This document shows positions 48,250-59,857 of a stretch of DNA of 64,000 nucleotides, one piece after another (positions within the stretch are counted from its first letter, which is position 1; every line of letters starts with the position of its first letter). Source of the stretch: Persicaria tinctoria. Lineage: Eukaryota > Streptophyta > Magnoliopsida > Caryophyllales > Polygonaceae. The stretch spans positions 86,414,107-86,478,106 of the forward strand of contig JBANSL010000006.1 in assembly GCA_037127255.1 (NCBI GenBank), given 5' to 3'. The position numbers were made by a program, and so were the translations under genes. The notes below the pieces were generated by a model, which saw nothing but the letters and a program-made list of their open reading frames with translations, was not told the origin of the DNA and searched no databases.

Positions 48250-48338
48250 CTTTTAATCTCATCCATCCATTTCATCTAATCAATGGCCCAGATTTGTTTA
48301 CATGTTACACGAGAAGGCTTGAGTACACTAGAACCAAC
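48250..48338. mobile_element. Half-copy of the MITE-like arm
   Basis: TTAATCTCATCCATCC, then ATCAATGGCCCAGATTTG, TTTACATGTTACACG and AAGGCTTGAGTACACTAG follow the order of the arms at 46400-46455 and 46545-46615. It abuts a TA microsatellite, as the complete copy does. Confidence 0.5.
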
Positions 48339-48345
48339 CTCTATA

Positions 48346-49110
<765 letters not shown>

Positions 49111-51765
49111 TCTTTGACATTGGAGATGGGCAATGTACCTCCCAAAAAATGCAGCAATCTTGCCTAATAATACCCTTTTGGCTCCTCTTCTGAGGATGAA
49201 GTCGCTCTTTTTTGCCACTTTCACCGTGTGCTCCACTGCAAGCACTACTTCTTGAGTGCTGGTTGTTTCTTTTGATCGAATATAACCTCTTCAAACTGTT
49301 AAACATGGATGAGAAGTGGCCTATTGCTCCCTATACCACAACAACAATTTATTGGATTGACAATTCAGATGGTCAGTTGATACAAAAAAAAGCTCTCTGA
49401 TAAGAATAACAATCATATTTTCTCAACATGTTAGCAGATTCGTGAATGTTAAACAAAAGTGAACAATAAATACAAAGAGATAACATCTGATCCAAGTTTT
49501 CAAAGATAGGCTAACATTTCAGAGATTTCTAAAATCTCTGAAAGAGGGAAGAACTCCTTTTATGGTGGAAATTACAAATGATACACAATAACACAGAAAA
49601 AGAGAAAAAAAAAACAAATCACCATCCAAAGAGGTAGACCATGGCAACATCTGAGAAGATATAAACACATGCTGAAATGATTTCAAGCAACAAATTATGC
49701 AAAGAGGGCCCAAATGAAGGTTTTGTAGACTGATCTAATCGAGTTCATTTGTAAAAAGCCATAGGAAGGATCAGGAGATTTCATGAGCAGAATATTCTAA
49801 ACAAATTTAGATCAAGAATATATTTTACATAAGCAGATGGAGTTTAAGTAAAATACTGCTAAGCCATTAAGTCAAAATGAGCCAATAATCGGTAATAAAT
49901 CAAAGCAAAATACCTGCTCGTAAGCTATAATAGAATGACTAATAACTTTAACAATAGAAAAAACAAGCCTTCATGAATCTAGCTTGATGATCAAAAACAT
50001 ATAAATCCAATAGCGATTTAACGGACTAAGACTAATGATCAAACGAAAACATCACCTATCCTTGAGCTAATAGACAAATTGAAGCAATCAAAAAGTTACA
50101 TTCTAATCATAGCAAAATTTCATGCGCTTAAGAAGAGGTATTCTTCTCAAAGGGGATACTTGGAAGGGATAAACAAAATCTTAGTAAAGTTAAAGGTACA
50201 TGTATAAAGGGATGAACAACATAATAAATTAAGTGCATTACTTTTCATGTATTATATAAATCCAACTAAGCTTTTCAGTGTTATTGAAGCCCTTCAAAAT
50301 GACAGCTAGTGAAATCAAGGTTGATGCCTTCTTTGCTACTGCAGTAGCCATGACTGATGATTTGTGCAATTGTTTTCTCGTTGCAACTGCAAAGTAATAT
50401 GACATTGTCAGCGATTCATTCCTCATCGCTCATGATCTTATTAGCAATTCATTCCTTTTTCAAGATTATTTTGAAAACCTTGTCATATTTTTGTTTCCAG
50501 AGTTGGACAGGATTTCTAGCAGTGCCTTCTTTGTCATCTACACTACTATAAAAGTGGCAATTCAAAAATTACTGTATATATAAGTCTCTCACCTCAAAAC
50601 ATTAAATAGATCGAGACTTACATTGGTATATCAAATTTCTGGTCAAAGGAAAACCTACATGTTGTGATGATTCAAGTCCTATAGGTATTATAGTCCATCA
50701 AGAAAACACTATACATGAACTAATCCTTTCTAACCAGTTTAGACAATGATGAGTTCCTGTTTTTATCACTCATGCACACAACTGAAATTGCACCCCAAAA
50801 ATTAAGGCAAACAAGTATTTTGAAAATAGAAGCGAGAAGGGAGGTATAATTTTGCCCGGAGATTTACTATGACAACCTTCCTCCCATTACAAATAGCTTT
50901 CAAAGGGAGATCGCAAGCAGGAGTTATCTTCAAGCTACATGATTTGCAGAACTATTCATTAACCATGTATGCACAAAGAGTCACAAATGAAAAAATGAAT
51001 GATACGACATTTTTGGAAAGAACCTACCTTGTACCTAGACATAAAAAAAGGTCTATAACTTGAAATTGTCTCTCTGTTGTGGACATCTCATTTTAAGGCA
51101 ATTCATCCTACAACACAAGTAATTCAAGTCAAGGAACTCGTTTCAAATTTTAATGTTAAAATATAACACGGCGGTAAATTCAACAACAGATCCGTCTTAG
51201 AAAGGAATTTAATGATAAATTAAACAACACAAGTTGTTATATTTCTTTTTCATGAGATATATTATAAACCCAAGCAACCAACGAGAAAGGCAAACTATCA
51301 CTCGAGACGGCAAACTGTTTGGAAGGCAAACTAAAGGACTGCTCTTTGGCAATTTCATACACAACATCAAACACGCAGTCGATCAAACAAACCACGAATT
51401 TCAGTTCTTAACAAGATATAAAATAAAATAAATTTGAACTCAGCTATTGAATTCCAACGAAAATTTGTAAATCCCAAGTCCTAACCTAACCAAACCAATT
51501 CAATTCATTTATCCAAATCAATTCAACTAATCGCCAAACATTCAATTCAATTAAAAGACTAACAAAATATGACCACAAATTAGATTCCTGATTCAAAAAC
51601 CCATTCATAAATCCTAAGAAGCATGTGACTGATATGTCGTAGAAGAAGATAACAAAAATTAATTTTCTGATTCCAAAACCCTAATTCATAAATCCTTTAT
51701 TTGTTCTATTTGAGGAGGGTTGTAAATGGCATAGAAGAAGGCAGAAAGGCGAAGGACCAGCCGGA
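49111..51765. other. AT-rich region without recognisable genes
   Basis: Both strands have only short frames. A minus frame at 50238-50426 (MATAVAKKASTLISLAVILK inside it) looks somewhat protein-like but matches nothing I know. The AT content and splice-like GT/AG scatter would suit introns of a degraded gene. AAACCCTAATTC occurs near 51679. Confidence 0.35.
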
Positions 51766-52564
51766 CACTACAACAAACATATGTATGGTTAACTAATCGG
51801 AAATTTCGCGAGGTACCCCTGAGGTAAAGCTTAATTCGCGGGGTGTACAAGACTTTGCCTTATTTTGCTTGGTACCCTTCAGTTTTAAATATATTCCGCG
51901 TCGTGCCCTTTCAACGTTAAACTTAACAGCTCCGTCCGTTTGTTTTAAAAATAATGCAAAATGGAAAAGAAAAACACAGAACATACGAAACAAGGGGAGA
52001 AGGCGATCCCGACTAGGTGGAGTAGGCGATCCCGACTGGTGAAGAAGAGAAGGCGGCACCGGCGAGGAAGAAACTCGAGAGAGAGGGTGACATAGAGAGT
52101 CCGACTATTCAACTTACGCGTTCAGTTAGAAAGAGAACTAGTGGTGGAGAACGCAGGCTCTGTGGGTGGAAGATGAAGAAGAGAAGAGAAGCGTCCAACT
52201 CAACGACTAGAGTTGAAGACTATGACCATAAAAAGGTATGGATGGTTCCTCTTATGAAATATAGGTTGGTTCTTTTCATTCGACTTTAGGGATTTCTTTG
52301 CTATTGAATTTGGGGCCAAAATTAGGGTTTTTTTTTTTCATTCGAATTCCAATTTGTTCATATCTCCAATTGATTTTCTGGAGTTTAATGAAGGGGCATT
52401 ACATTCATGTATTCATACTTTTCCTATATTCTCTACTAGACTCTCTTGTTCTCCTTTAGATATCGCAGTGTGATTTTTGTAGCTTAAGAAAACACAAATG
52501 GAATTAGAATCATGGCCTGGTTGAATGTGTACTCAGTGGTTCCTCTAATCCTCTCCCAACAAGC
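51766..52564. other. Region left of B2, with a lone CACTA-like end
   Basis: CACTACAACAAACATATG at 51766 resembles a CACTA terminus, but no partner end is visible. 51800-51930 contains GGTACCCCTGAGGTAAAGC and a second GGTACCC stretch. A short ATG-led segment at 52172 (MKKRREASNSTTRVEDYD) is followed by a GGTATGG donor-like site. Nothing is assignable. Confidence 0.35.
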
Positions 52565-52820
52565 TGTTGTGAGCTGAATCTGCCATGTTTTACAGTAACT
52601 TTTATACCGATTTCTGTATACATTGCATTCATTTGGGTTAAGAAAGTACAGAATCTATGTAGTTTATGTTTATTCGCCAAATTATGGAATCTACACAAGT
52701 TTTTGTTTAGTTCGTAGAAATCGAGGCGTTTTACAGCAATTCTACAGAAGGTCAGAAAAGCTCGGAAAACAGCTACAGAAGTCCAAAGTCAAAGCAGCGG
52801 AACCAGCCTGAGAGTCAAGG

Positions 52821-53375
52821 CTACTCGATCTCGAGTAGGCTTACTCGACATAGACAAGCCTGTCCGAGCACAGCTTGGTCGACAAGGCCTGATTCAGAGC
52901 CAGACAACCCGGCTCCGGAAGTCTACTCGACCTCGAGAAGCACTACTCGAGGTCGACAAAGCCCAGCACCACCACCCGGAGTCGACGAGGAGAAGCTGTC
53001 CGAGGACGAAGCCGGGGACGGACCAGGAGACTCGCTGCAGCGGAAGTGACCACTCGCTGCCGCGGACCAAGCCACTCGCTGCCAGCGGAAGAGCCAGCTC
53101 GCGGAAGCGGAAGCAGACAACCAACTCGACCTCGAGGAGCACTTGTCGAGGTCGACGAGAGCCTAACCCCTTGTCCGAGCCAGTCGACTAGACATGTCCG
53201 AGCACACCCACCCGAGGAGGCTAGTCAACAGAGCCACCGTGGTCGAGGTCGACGAGGCCAACTCGAGATCGACGAGCACCAGTGAGCCAACTTCGAGCCA
53301 CATCGAGCAGAGTCAAGCCAAGCCGAGCCATCTTACTCGAGGTCGACGAGGCCAACTCGAGGTCGACTAGACCAC
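52821..53375. repeat. TCGA-NN-TCGA dyad cluster upstream of the LTR TATA box
   Basis: About nine dyads (TCGATCTCGA, TCGACCTCGA, TCGAGGTCGA, TCGAGATCGA), most flanked by CTA/GTAG- or CTT/AAG-type bases, plus single GTCGAC sites. The first (52821-52838) reads CTACTCGATCTCGAGTAG. The cluster is repeated in the 3' LTR at 60114-60663. Confidence 0.9.
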
Positions 53376-53635
53376 GTTCCAGAAGCTTCCCGACGTGGCC
53401 TGTCCGAGTATAATTGGAGTTCCTTGGGCGCGAAGGCGGAAGATTCTATCCTATTACATCAAGTTCTATCAAAGGAGACAAGATCTATCAACATCATGAA
53501 GACCTACCATAATTAGTTTTATCCTTTCCTTATGGATTTATTTCCTTAAAACATTTATTTATCTTTTAGCAATTTAGATATAGTTTTAGATAAAGATAGA
53601 TATCTTCTTTCCTAGATTAGCTAGGGAATGAAGGC

Positions 53636-53643
53636 TATAAATA
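53636..53643 (+). promoter_or_regulatory. Probable TATA box of the B2 LTR
   Basis: GGCTATAAATAAGGCCC, about 1.07 kb into the LTR and between the two dyad clusters. It is conserved in sequence and context in both B1 LTRs. Confidence 0.65.
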
Positions 53644-54280
53644 AGGCCCTAGGGGGCTCAGTTTTATTCATTCCAGTTCAGATTCAATTTCAGAGAGAAG
53701 TAGTTAGTTACATTCAGAGATACAGTTTAGGAGTTTAAGGTTTTTAGGGTTTTGGCTTTCAACGAAAGTTGATTGCCAAGATTGTAAAGGCTTTGAATTT
53801 AGTTTATGCAATTCAGTTTCTTTCATCAATCAATGTCTTTTGTTACAATGAGACGTGAGTAGTCCACCCACTTCTGGGGCTGGGGTGAGCCCGACGGTGG
53901 CCATGTGAGGCGATGCGATAAAGGTCAGATCTTTTTGTGCGATTCATCTTCTATCCCTATGAGCATGATTCTTTTGCGAGAGTTGAAGGTGATCCTTGTT
54001 TGTGTTATTGAAGCGAAAGTGATCTTAATGCAACTTGGATTAATTATGTGAAAAAGGGTTAGTAACAATTAGGGTTTATGCGAAAGCCTCTATATGCCTA
54101 TTTGTTAATAACGAAGGTTATTTGATGGAAAGCATGATCTTTTATGTCTTTATGTGTTGTTTTGCATGGTTATCGTTGTGGTGTTGAAACCCTGGCCTTG
54201 GAGGTCTTTTAATATATTGAGTTAACTTCTGTCAAATTTCTGAATTCTGTCGAAAATCTGCGATTTTGTGTTTTCTGTTC

Positions 54281-54545
54281 TTGTCGACATAGACGAAGCC
54301 TTTGTCGATCTCGAGGAGAGTGTGGTCGAGGTCGAGTAGAGACTTGTCTAGGTCGAGTTGTGATTCTTCTGTTTTCGTCGATTTTCAGTTTCTGTCTTCG
54401 CCTTTTCTTGTCGATCTCGAGTTGGTCTTGTCGAGATCGAGTTGCCTGATCTTCGTCGAGTTGATTGCTTTTGTTCTTTGCTTTCTGTTTTCATTACTGC
54501 CCTTGTCGAGAAAGAGTACAGCTACTCGAGATCGAGTAGCTTCTG
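54281..54545. repeat. TCGA-NN-TCGA dyad cluster downstream of the TATA box
   Basis: About seven dyads lie in what should be the transcribed leader (R/U5). The last, CTACTCGAGATCGAGTAG at 54522-54539, is the clearest form, with two 8-bp inverted half-sites around a 2-bp centre. Confidence 0.88.
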
Positions 54546-54916
54546 TGTCCTTGCTTTTAGTTTCTGCTTTGCTTCTGTTTTGCTTTGTTCTTTACTTCCT
54601 TTGCTTTACTTTCTGTCTTTAGTTTCTTTGCTTTTATTTTAGTTGCCCTTGCCGGGTTATTTGTTTCTTTCTTTCTGTTTCTGCGATTCTGTCTTTCTGC
54701 TGCTTCTATGAGAATTTACAGCTATCTAAAGAACTGCTTCTATGAGAATTTACAGCTATCTAAAGAATTTACAGCTTCCTCGTGGATTCGATCCTGACTT
54801 TTCTCTTACTACAACGGGAGGAAGTCTTGTATTTATTTGCTGAGACAGGGAAGTCAGTCTGATCTATATTTTACATTTATTTCAATACTCGACATCCTCC
54901 TGCCTAGTCAACAAAT

Positions 54917-54934
54917 TGACGTCGTTGCCGGGGA
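54917..54934 (+). other. B2 primer-binding site
   Basis: TGACGTCGTTGCCGGGGA, differing from the B1 site TGGCGCCGTTGCCGGGGA at two positions (GGCGCC to GACGTC), both CpG-type transitions. It lies three bases after the 5' LTR. Confidence 0.85.
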
Positions 54935-54996
54935 AGCAATCAATCACGCCTTAGGTAGTCAGTTCTCACTGTTTTTTTGAGTTAGTTTGCAGGTGT

Positions 54997-57900
54997 ATGC
55001 GTCTTTCTGGTCAAACACCTGAGTTTGACAGCTTAGACGAACCGGAGCGCTACCTACACATCCACTCCAAACTCAAAAGGATCATGGCGGCTGCAGAGAC
55101 ACAGGAACAGCTGATCGCTAGGCTTACCACGGAACTAGCCGCAAGGGATGCCGCTATCAACGCTAAAGATGCTGCTATCGCCGCTGAGAGAGCAGCAAGG
55201 GAACAAGCACAGGCTGAGCTTGCCCAGTATCCAACCACGGCAGAGGACTACATGCACCCAACTCTCGTCGTGCCTGAATCGGCGATTCTAATCCCTGAAA
55301 ACTCTTTTGAAATTCGCACTCAATTTCTTATAGAGCTTAAAAATAATGCCTTTTACGGCAGATTTAATGAGTGTCCTCTTGAACATATTACTAATTTTCA
55401 TGATATGTGCCGTACTCTTGCAGAAGGTACAACTCTGGAATATGTCAAGATGAAAGCTTTCCGTTGGTCGCTCGCTGGACCTGCACTTAAATGGCTGGAA
55501 GGGCTAAAAGCAAAATCACTCACAACCTGGGCCCAAGTAGAGCAAGAGTTTCTGAACAAATTCTTCCCACCTGCCAAAACAGCACATCTCCGCCAGAAAA
55601 TCACCGCCTTTAAACAGCAGAAAGGGGAACCGCTGGCAAAGGCATGGGAACGCTATAAGGAACTTCTGCGATCTTGCCCTACTCATGGACAGCCGCCCTA
55701 CATCATTCAGGAAATCTTCTTCAACTCTCTTGATCAAGTCACTAAGGACAGAATCAACAATTATACTCGCTACGAGTATCTGACAATGCCGCCAAGTGAC
55801 GCATGGGGAGTGCTGGAGAAGCTCACTACCTACGACAACAAGTATGGGTCTACTGCAACTTACGAAGAGAACCCATACGCCAGGCCAGCACCATCCATGC
55901 CCCTCTATGAGCCATCGAAGGAGATTGATCCAGATGTCAGGGAGCAATACTACAGAGACCAGAATAGAAAGCTCATCAAGCAAGTCAAATATCTCTCTGT
56001 CAACCAGCCTTGCATAGAATGCGGATCGCAAAGGCACACCACTCCTGAGTGCCCCCACACAGAGCAAGTCAGGCTGGCAGAGCACCATGAGGATGCAGCT
56101 TACGCAGGGGGACCCAATCGCTACATGGGGGACCAAAGGTTTCAACAACCACAGTGGAACCAAGGTGTCCCTAGGAATCCCCCGCCCTACAGAGCTCCAG
56201 GACATCCAGAAAGGGAACAGAAAAAGGATGATATACAACTGGTCCTGGAGGAAATACGGAGAAACCACACAGAAACTAGGCAGTCCTTCAACTCCGTCTA
56301 TACTCAGATGCAAGGTGTCAACTCTAGGCTTGGGGAAATGGATATATGGCGGAAAACAGTTGATACATAGATTGGTCAGCTAGCCGCAGGAATCCCCAGA
56401 CAGTCAGGCGCACTTCCAGGATCTTCAGAACCAAGTCCTAAGGGAAAGACTGGACACATCGCTGCTATAAAACTCAGAAGCGGCCATCAACTCCAAGAGC
56501 CAGAGGACGGAAAGCAGCAGGACAACGAAGAACAGCTAGTCGACCAGGGCCTAGTCGATCTCGACAAGAGCCTACTCGACCTCGAGGAGAACCTGCCAGA
56601 ATCTTCGTCTGCGCCGAACAGCAACTCGACTGCACCCAGTCCAGTCGATCTCGACAAGACTGTGGTCGACATCGAGGAGCCCCCAGTCGAGGTAGAGAAG
56701 TCTGCAGCACCTCCGACATATATTCTGGCTCCGACGCAGAAAAAGAAGCTGTCTTTCCCCACAAAATCTCTAAAGGACCCAGCGGAGAAAAAGTTTCAGC
56801 GCTTCATCAAGATGCTTCAGAAGCTCAACGTCACCATCCCCTTCACAGAAGCTCTCAATGAAATGCCGTCCTACGTCAAGTTCCTGAAGGAGATTCTGAG
56901 CAAAAAGCGATCGATGGCGGAAATCACAGAGGAGTGCAGCCATCTGGACATATTGGAGAAGAGGCCGGATCCAGGTAAGTTTGCTATAACTATTGGATTT
57001 GGTCCATACAAAATTAATGCCCTATGTGATCTTGGAGCTAGTGTTAGTATTATGCCTTTAACGATTTGGTCCAAGATTAAGATAGGTGCCCTGGAGCCTG
57101 TGGATGCTAGACTTTATATGGCCAACAACACGGTGGTCATTCCAACAGGCATGGTGGAAAATGTCCCGGTACAAGTAGGTAAATTCTTCGTCCCTGCTGA
57201 TTTCTTAATTGTTGATATGCAAGAAGATCCTGCTTGTCCCATTATTTTAGGAAGACCATTCTTGGCGACGGTGGATGCCAACATAAGCGTAAGGAAAGGA
57301 GTGCTCACCTTCAACATCAGCGATGAGGTCATTGAGTATTCCTTTAACAAAACTGAAAGGCATACGGGTCCAATGGAAGAGGTCAAATCTATCTCAGCTG
57401 GTTACATCACCTACGGGGAACCCAAGGTCAGGAATATGACCCCTGAAGAGCTGGAAAAGAGGGATATGGAAGCCCAGGTGGAGGAGATCATGGCAATCCT
57501 CAAGGAGAACAAAGGGAGTAAGTATGGGGTTAAGATCGACCAGACCATAGTCGATCTCGACCAGACCAAGGAGACTCCACCAGAGCCAGCATCGTCGAGC
57601 AGCGAACCAGAGGAGTTGGGCTCGTCGATCTCGACCACCCTACTCGAGGTCGACCAGCACTCGGAGAGCACAACCCCTGCTTCCTCGACGCTGGCAAATC
57701 CAGGACCAGAGCCTCACTCGAGATCGAGTACGCTACTCGGTCTCGACCACGACCAGGCATCCCCAGACTTGGCTTCCTCGAGTACACCAACGCCGGAGCC
57801 AGCACCCTCGTCGATCTCGACCAGCCTCGTCGAGGTCGACCACCACTCGGCGCCACCAGATCCGCCTTCGTCGATGAGCAGGCCACTAGGAGCAGAGTCC

Positions 57901-58365
57901 TTGTCGATGTCGAGTAGTCTACTCGAGGTCGACGAGCCGCTTTCTTCATCGACTTCTGCCTTTTCGACCAGACCACCACCAGGGCCAGCAGCCTCGTCGA
58001 TCTCGAAGAACCCTAGTCGAGATCGACCAAATACCGTGGTCCCCGAATCCGTCTCTGCGAAGGTGAGCCAAGGTATGGATCTTTCTTCTCCTATTTCCAT
58101 AAAAGATTTATCTATACATGGGAGAGGTCTGCCTTGGTATGTGCGATTGTGCAGGATTTCCAATGATGAGCCTAAGGAATATGAAGTTGGAGACAAGCTC
58201 TATGTCTCCAAATCAAAGGATCATTGGTTTCCCAACAAATTCAACAAGAAGCGGATGGGACCGTTCGTGGTGAACAAGATCCATTCTGGAGGACTACAGC
58301 TGATGGACAAGAATGGAGTCTTATTTGAGGCCCAAGCTACATGGGCCCTGCAGATGCCACCTTGA
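54997..58365 (+). pseudogene. B2 gag-protease polyprotein gene with GPF/Y tail; one in-frame TAG
   Basis: One frame of 1122 codons, open except for a TAG at 56368-56370, which is CAG at that codon in B1. Order: short N-terminus; Ala/Glu-rich coiled coil (residues about 30-80); capsid-like Gag region with RWSLAGPALKWLEGL and FLNKFFPP (about 85-290); CCHC knuckle with Cys339, Cys342, His347 and Cys352; KLRSG near residue 490; retropepsin with DLGAS at 678-682 (usual form D-T/S-G-A) and ILGRPFL near 750; an Asp/Ser-rich linker encoded by TCGA dyads (about 840-1010); and a C-terminal segment (about 1040-1122) with YEVGDKLYVS and MGPFVV at about 1087, matching the GPF/Y end of plant Ty3 integrases. 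Gag packages RNA and the protease cuts the polyprotein. Polymerase and integrase cores are absent and would have to come from another element. The TAG makes it formally broken. Confidence 0.88.
57535..58030. repeat. TCGA-NN-TCGA dyads inside the B2 coding region
   Basis: More than ten dyads occur here and a further group at 56530-56700. They are read in different frames: GTC-GAT-CTC-GAC gives VDLD, TCG-ATC-TCG-ACC gives SIST, CTC-GAG-GTC-GAC gives LEVD, and TCG-AGA-TCG-AGT gives SRSS. The frame stays open throughout. Confidence 0.88.
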
Positions 58366-59857
58366 GCTAAATGGAAAGTCGGCCTAGCGACTATAAAATC
58401 TAGAGCATGTACATAGACTTTTTAGGACTTTCGGGACTTTGTTTTGTTTGTTTTTGATTTTGAACATTCTTTTGGTTTTTGTTTTGTGGGTATATGTCTT
58501 CTACTTTTCAAGTCAATGGATGGAACCAAGCTACATTAATACTCAGACTAGGAGGTGCTCCATTCGAAATTATGTGGCTCTGCACTCATGTCTTGTGAGT
58601 TTCTTTCTTTACCCTTTACATTATTTTATATACAGTGAGGACACTGTAATGTTTAAGTATGGGGTGGGGAAAGGGCTTACTTTGTGCATATTTGCCATAT
58701 TTGACATTATTTGTGCATTATCTCTTAGAATTGCTACATGGCTATTTTGGAATGCATTATTTATTTATGTGCTTATATGCATGTTTTCCAAAATTTGAGA
58801 AAAATGACCCCCATTAAAATTTTGAATAATGTCATCGAAGTTATATTGAACTCGACGATGCAAAATTGGATTCATTAGAGATATAGCATGAAATTGCCTA
58901 GTAAAGGGAAGTCACAATGAAGTGCATTATTTATTGAAAACCATGAAATGAGGTAAAATTTGAAGTTGCTTTTGACATGTTGCATGATAAGATGATTGAG
59001 GACTTTTCCATATAATGCTCATATGTTATATTCCTAGCCATACCTATGTTTATACATCACAAAAGCCATAATATGCCTTATTTCAAATATTGCTCCACAC
59101 GATCAAAATATTTGCCATTCTTTACCTTATCCGGGGATTATGTTGAGAATGATGTTACATTATGGAGATACATTATATGGCGATTGTGTTTGTGTTATAT
59201 ATCATATTTGGAGTTTGGAAGGAAATTGTTTGAAGTATATGGAAAATTTAATGAGTGAAAGAAAATCCAATCACCTCAGGAGATAAAGGTAGATTGACCC
59301 TGCTCTCTGAGATAATAGTTTGGAGAGATGGGACACATTGTGAGGAGTCCGACGCACTAACTATCCGGGGCCATTCATGACACCCATGTTTGCGACTCGC
59401 GAGAAGGCAGTGCTGAGGTTAGAGAGGTAAAAGCATCATTATTGGAAAAAAAAAGCAATATGAAAGGTGATGAATCAAAGGGAGAAAGAATGTGGAATGA
59501 AACTCAAAGTTTGAAAGTGATCCATTTCCCCGGATCAAAAGCACCACATTGCCAAAAATTGCCCACCTTTTAGCCTTTTACCAATCTACTCCTTCATGAG
59601 CTTAAATTAAAGTCTTCTTGATTATCAATGCTTTGTCACATAAAAATTATTTGTGCATAACCCTCCTTTTGTGAGTAGATGTTGCTTTTACATATTTGCA
59701 CATGCATGAATCTATGACACTAGTACCTTTTCAAGGATGGTAATTGATTGCAGGGTTATATAAGAATGAATCTAAGATGTTGAGAGTTTTGATTTCTTCC
59801 CCTGAATGACAAATAAAAGTATTGCTTGAGGACAAGCAAGCTTAAGTATGGGGTGTT
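58366..59857 (+). other. B2 non-coding 3' region
   Basis: AT-rich with no long frame. At 58634-58672 GTGAGGACACTGTAATG is followed by TTTAAGTATGGGGTGGGGAA, the kind of internal polypurine stretch seen after the coding region in Athila-type elements. The final part, CTTGAGGACAAGCAAG then TTAAGTATGGGGTG (to 59857), is the 3' polypurine tract and matches that of element C. A stretch with GGGGCCATTCATGACACCC (near 59370) is unexplained. Confidence 0.6.

Larger units (their letters stand above)
52565..54913 (+). repeat. B2 5' LTR
   Basis: TGTTGTGAGC to GTCAACA, 2349 bp, preceded by CAAGC as possible left target duplication (the right side lies outside the window). It carries TCGA dyad clusters at 52821-53375 and 54281-54545, a TATA box at 53636-53643, and a conserved GGTGGCCATGTGAGGCG stretch shared with B1. 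Short frames here (Asp/Glu/Ser/Arg-rich) are by-products of the dyads. Confidence 0.93.

Noticed and set aside
50541..50560. CACTACTATAAAAG as a CACTA terminus
   Set aside because: No inverted partner, subterminal repeats or target duplication were found.
51766..51783. CACTACAACAAAC as the left end of a CACTA element
   Set aside because: No matching right end was found before B2 at 52565, so I list it only as a lone end.
55516..56313. 265-codon minus-strand frame opposite gag in B2 (and 16298-16543 in B1)
   Set aside because: It is antisense to the conserved Gag/CCHC frame, and similar antisense frames in B1 follow from shared sequence.
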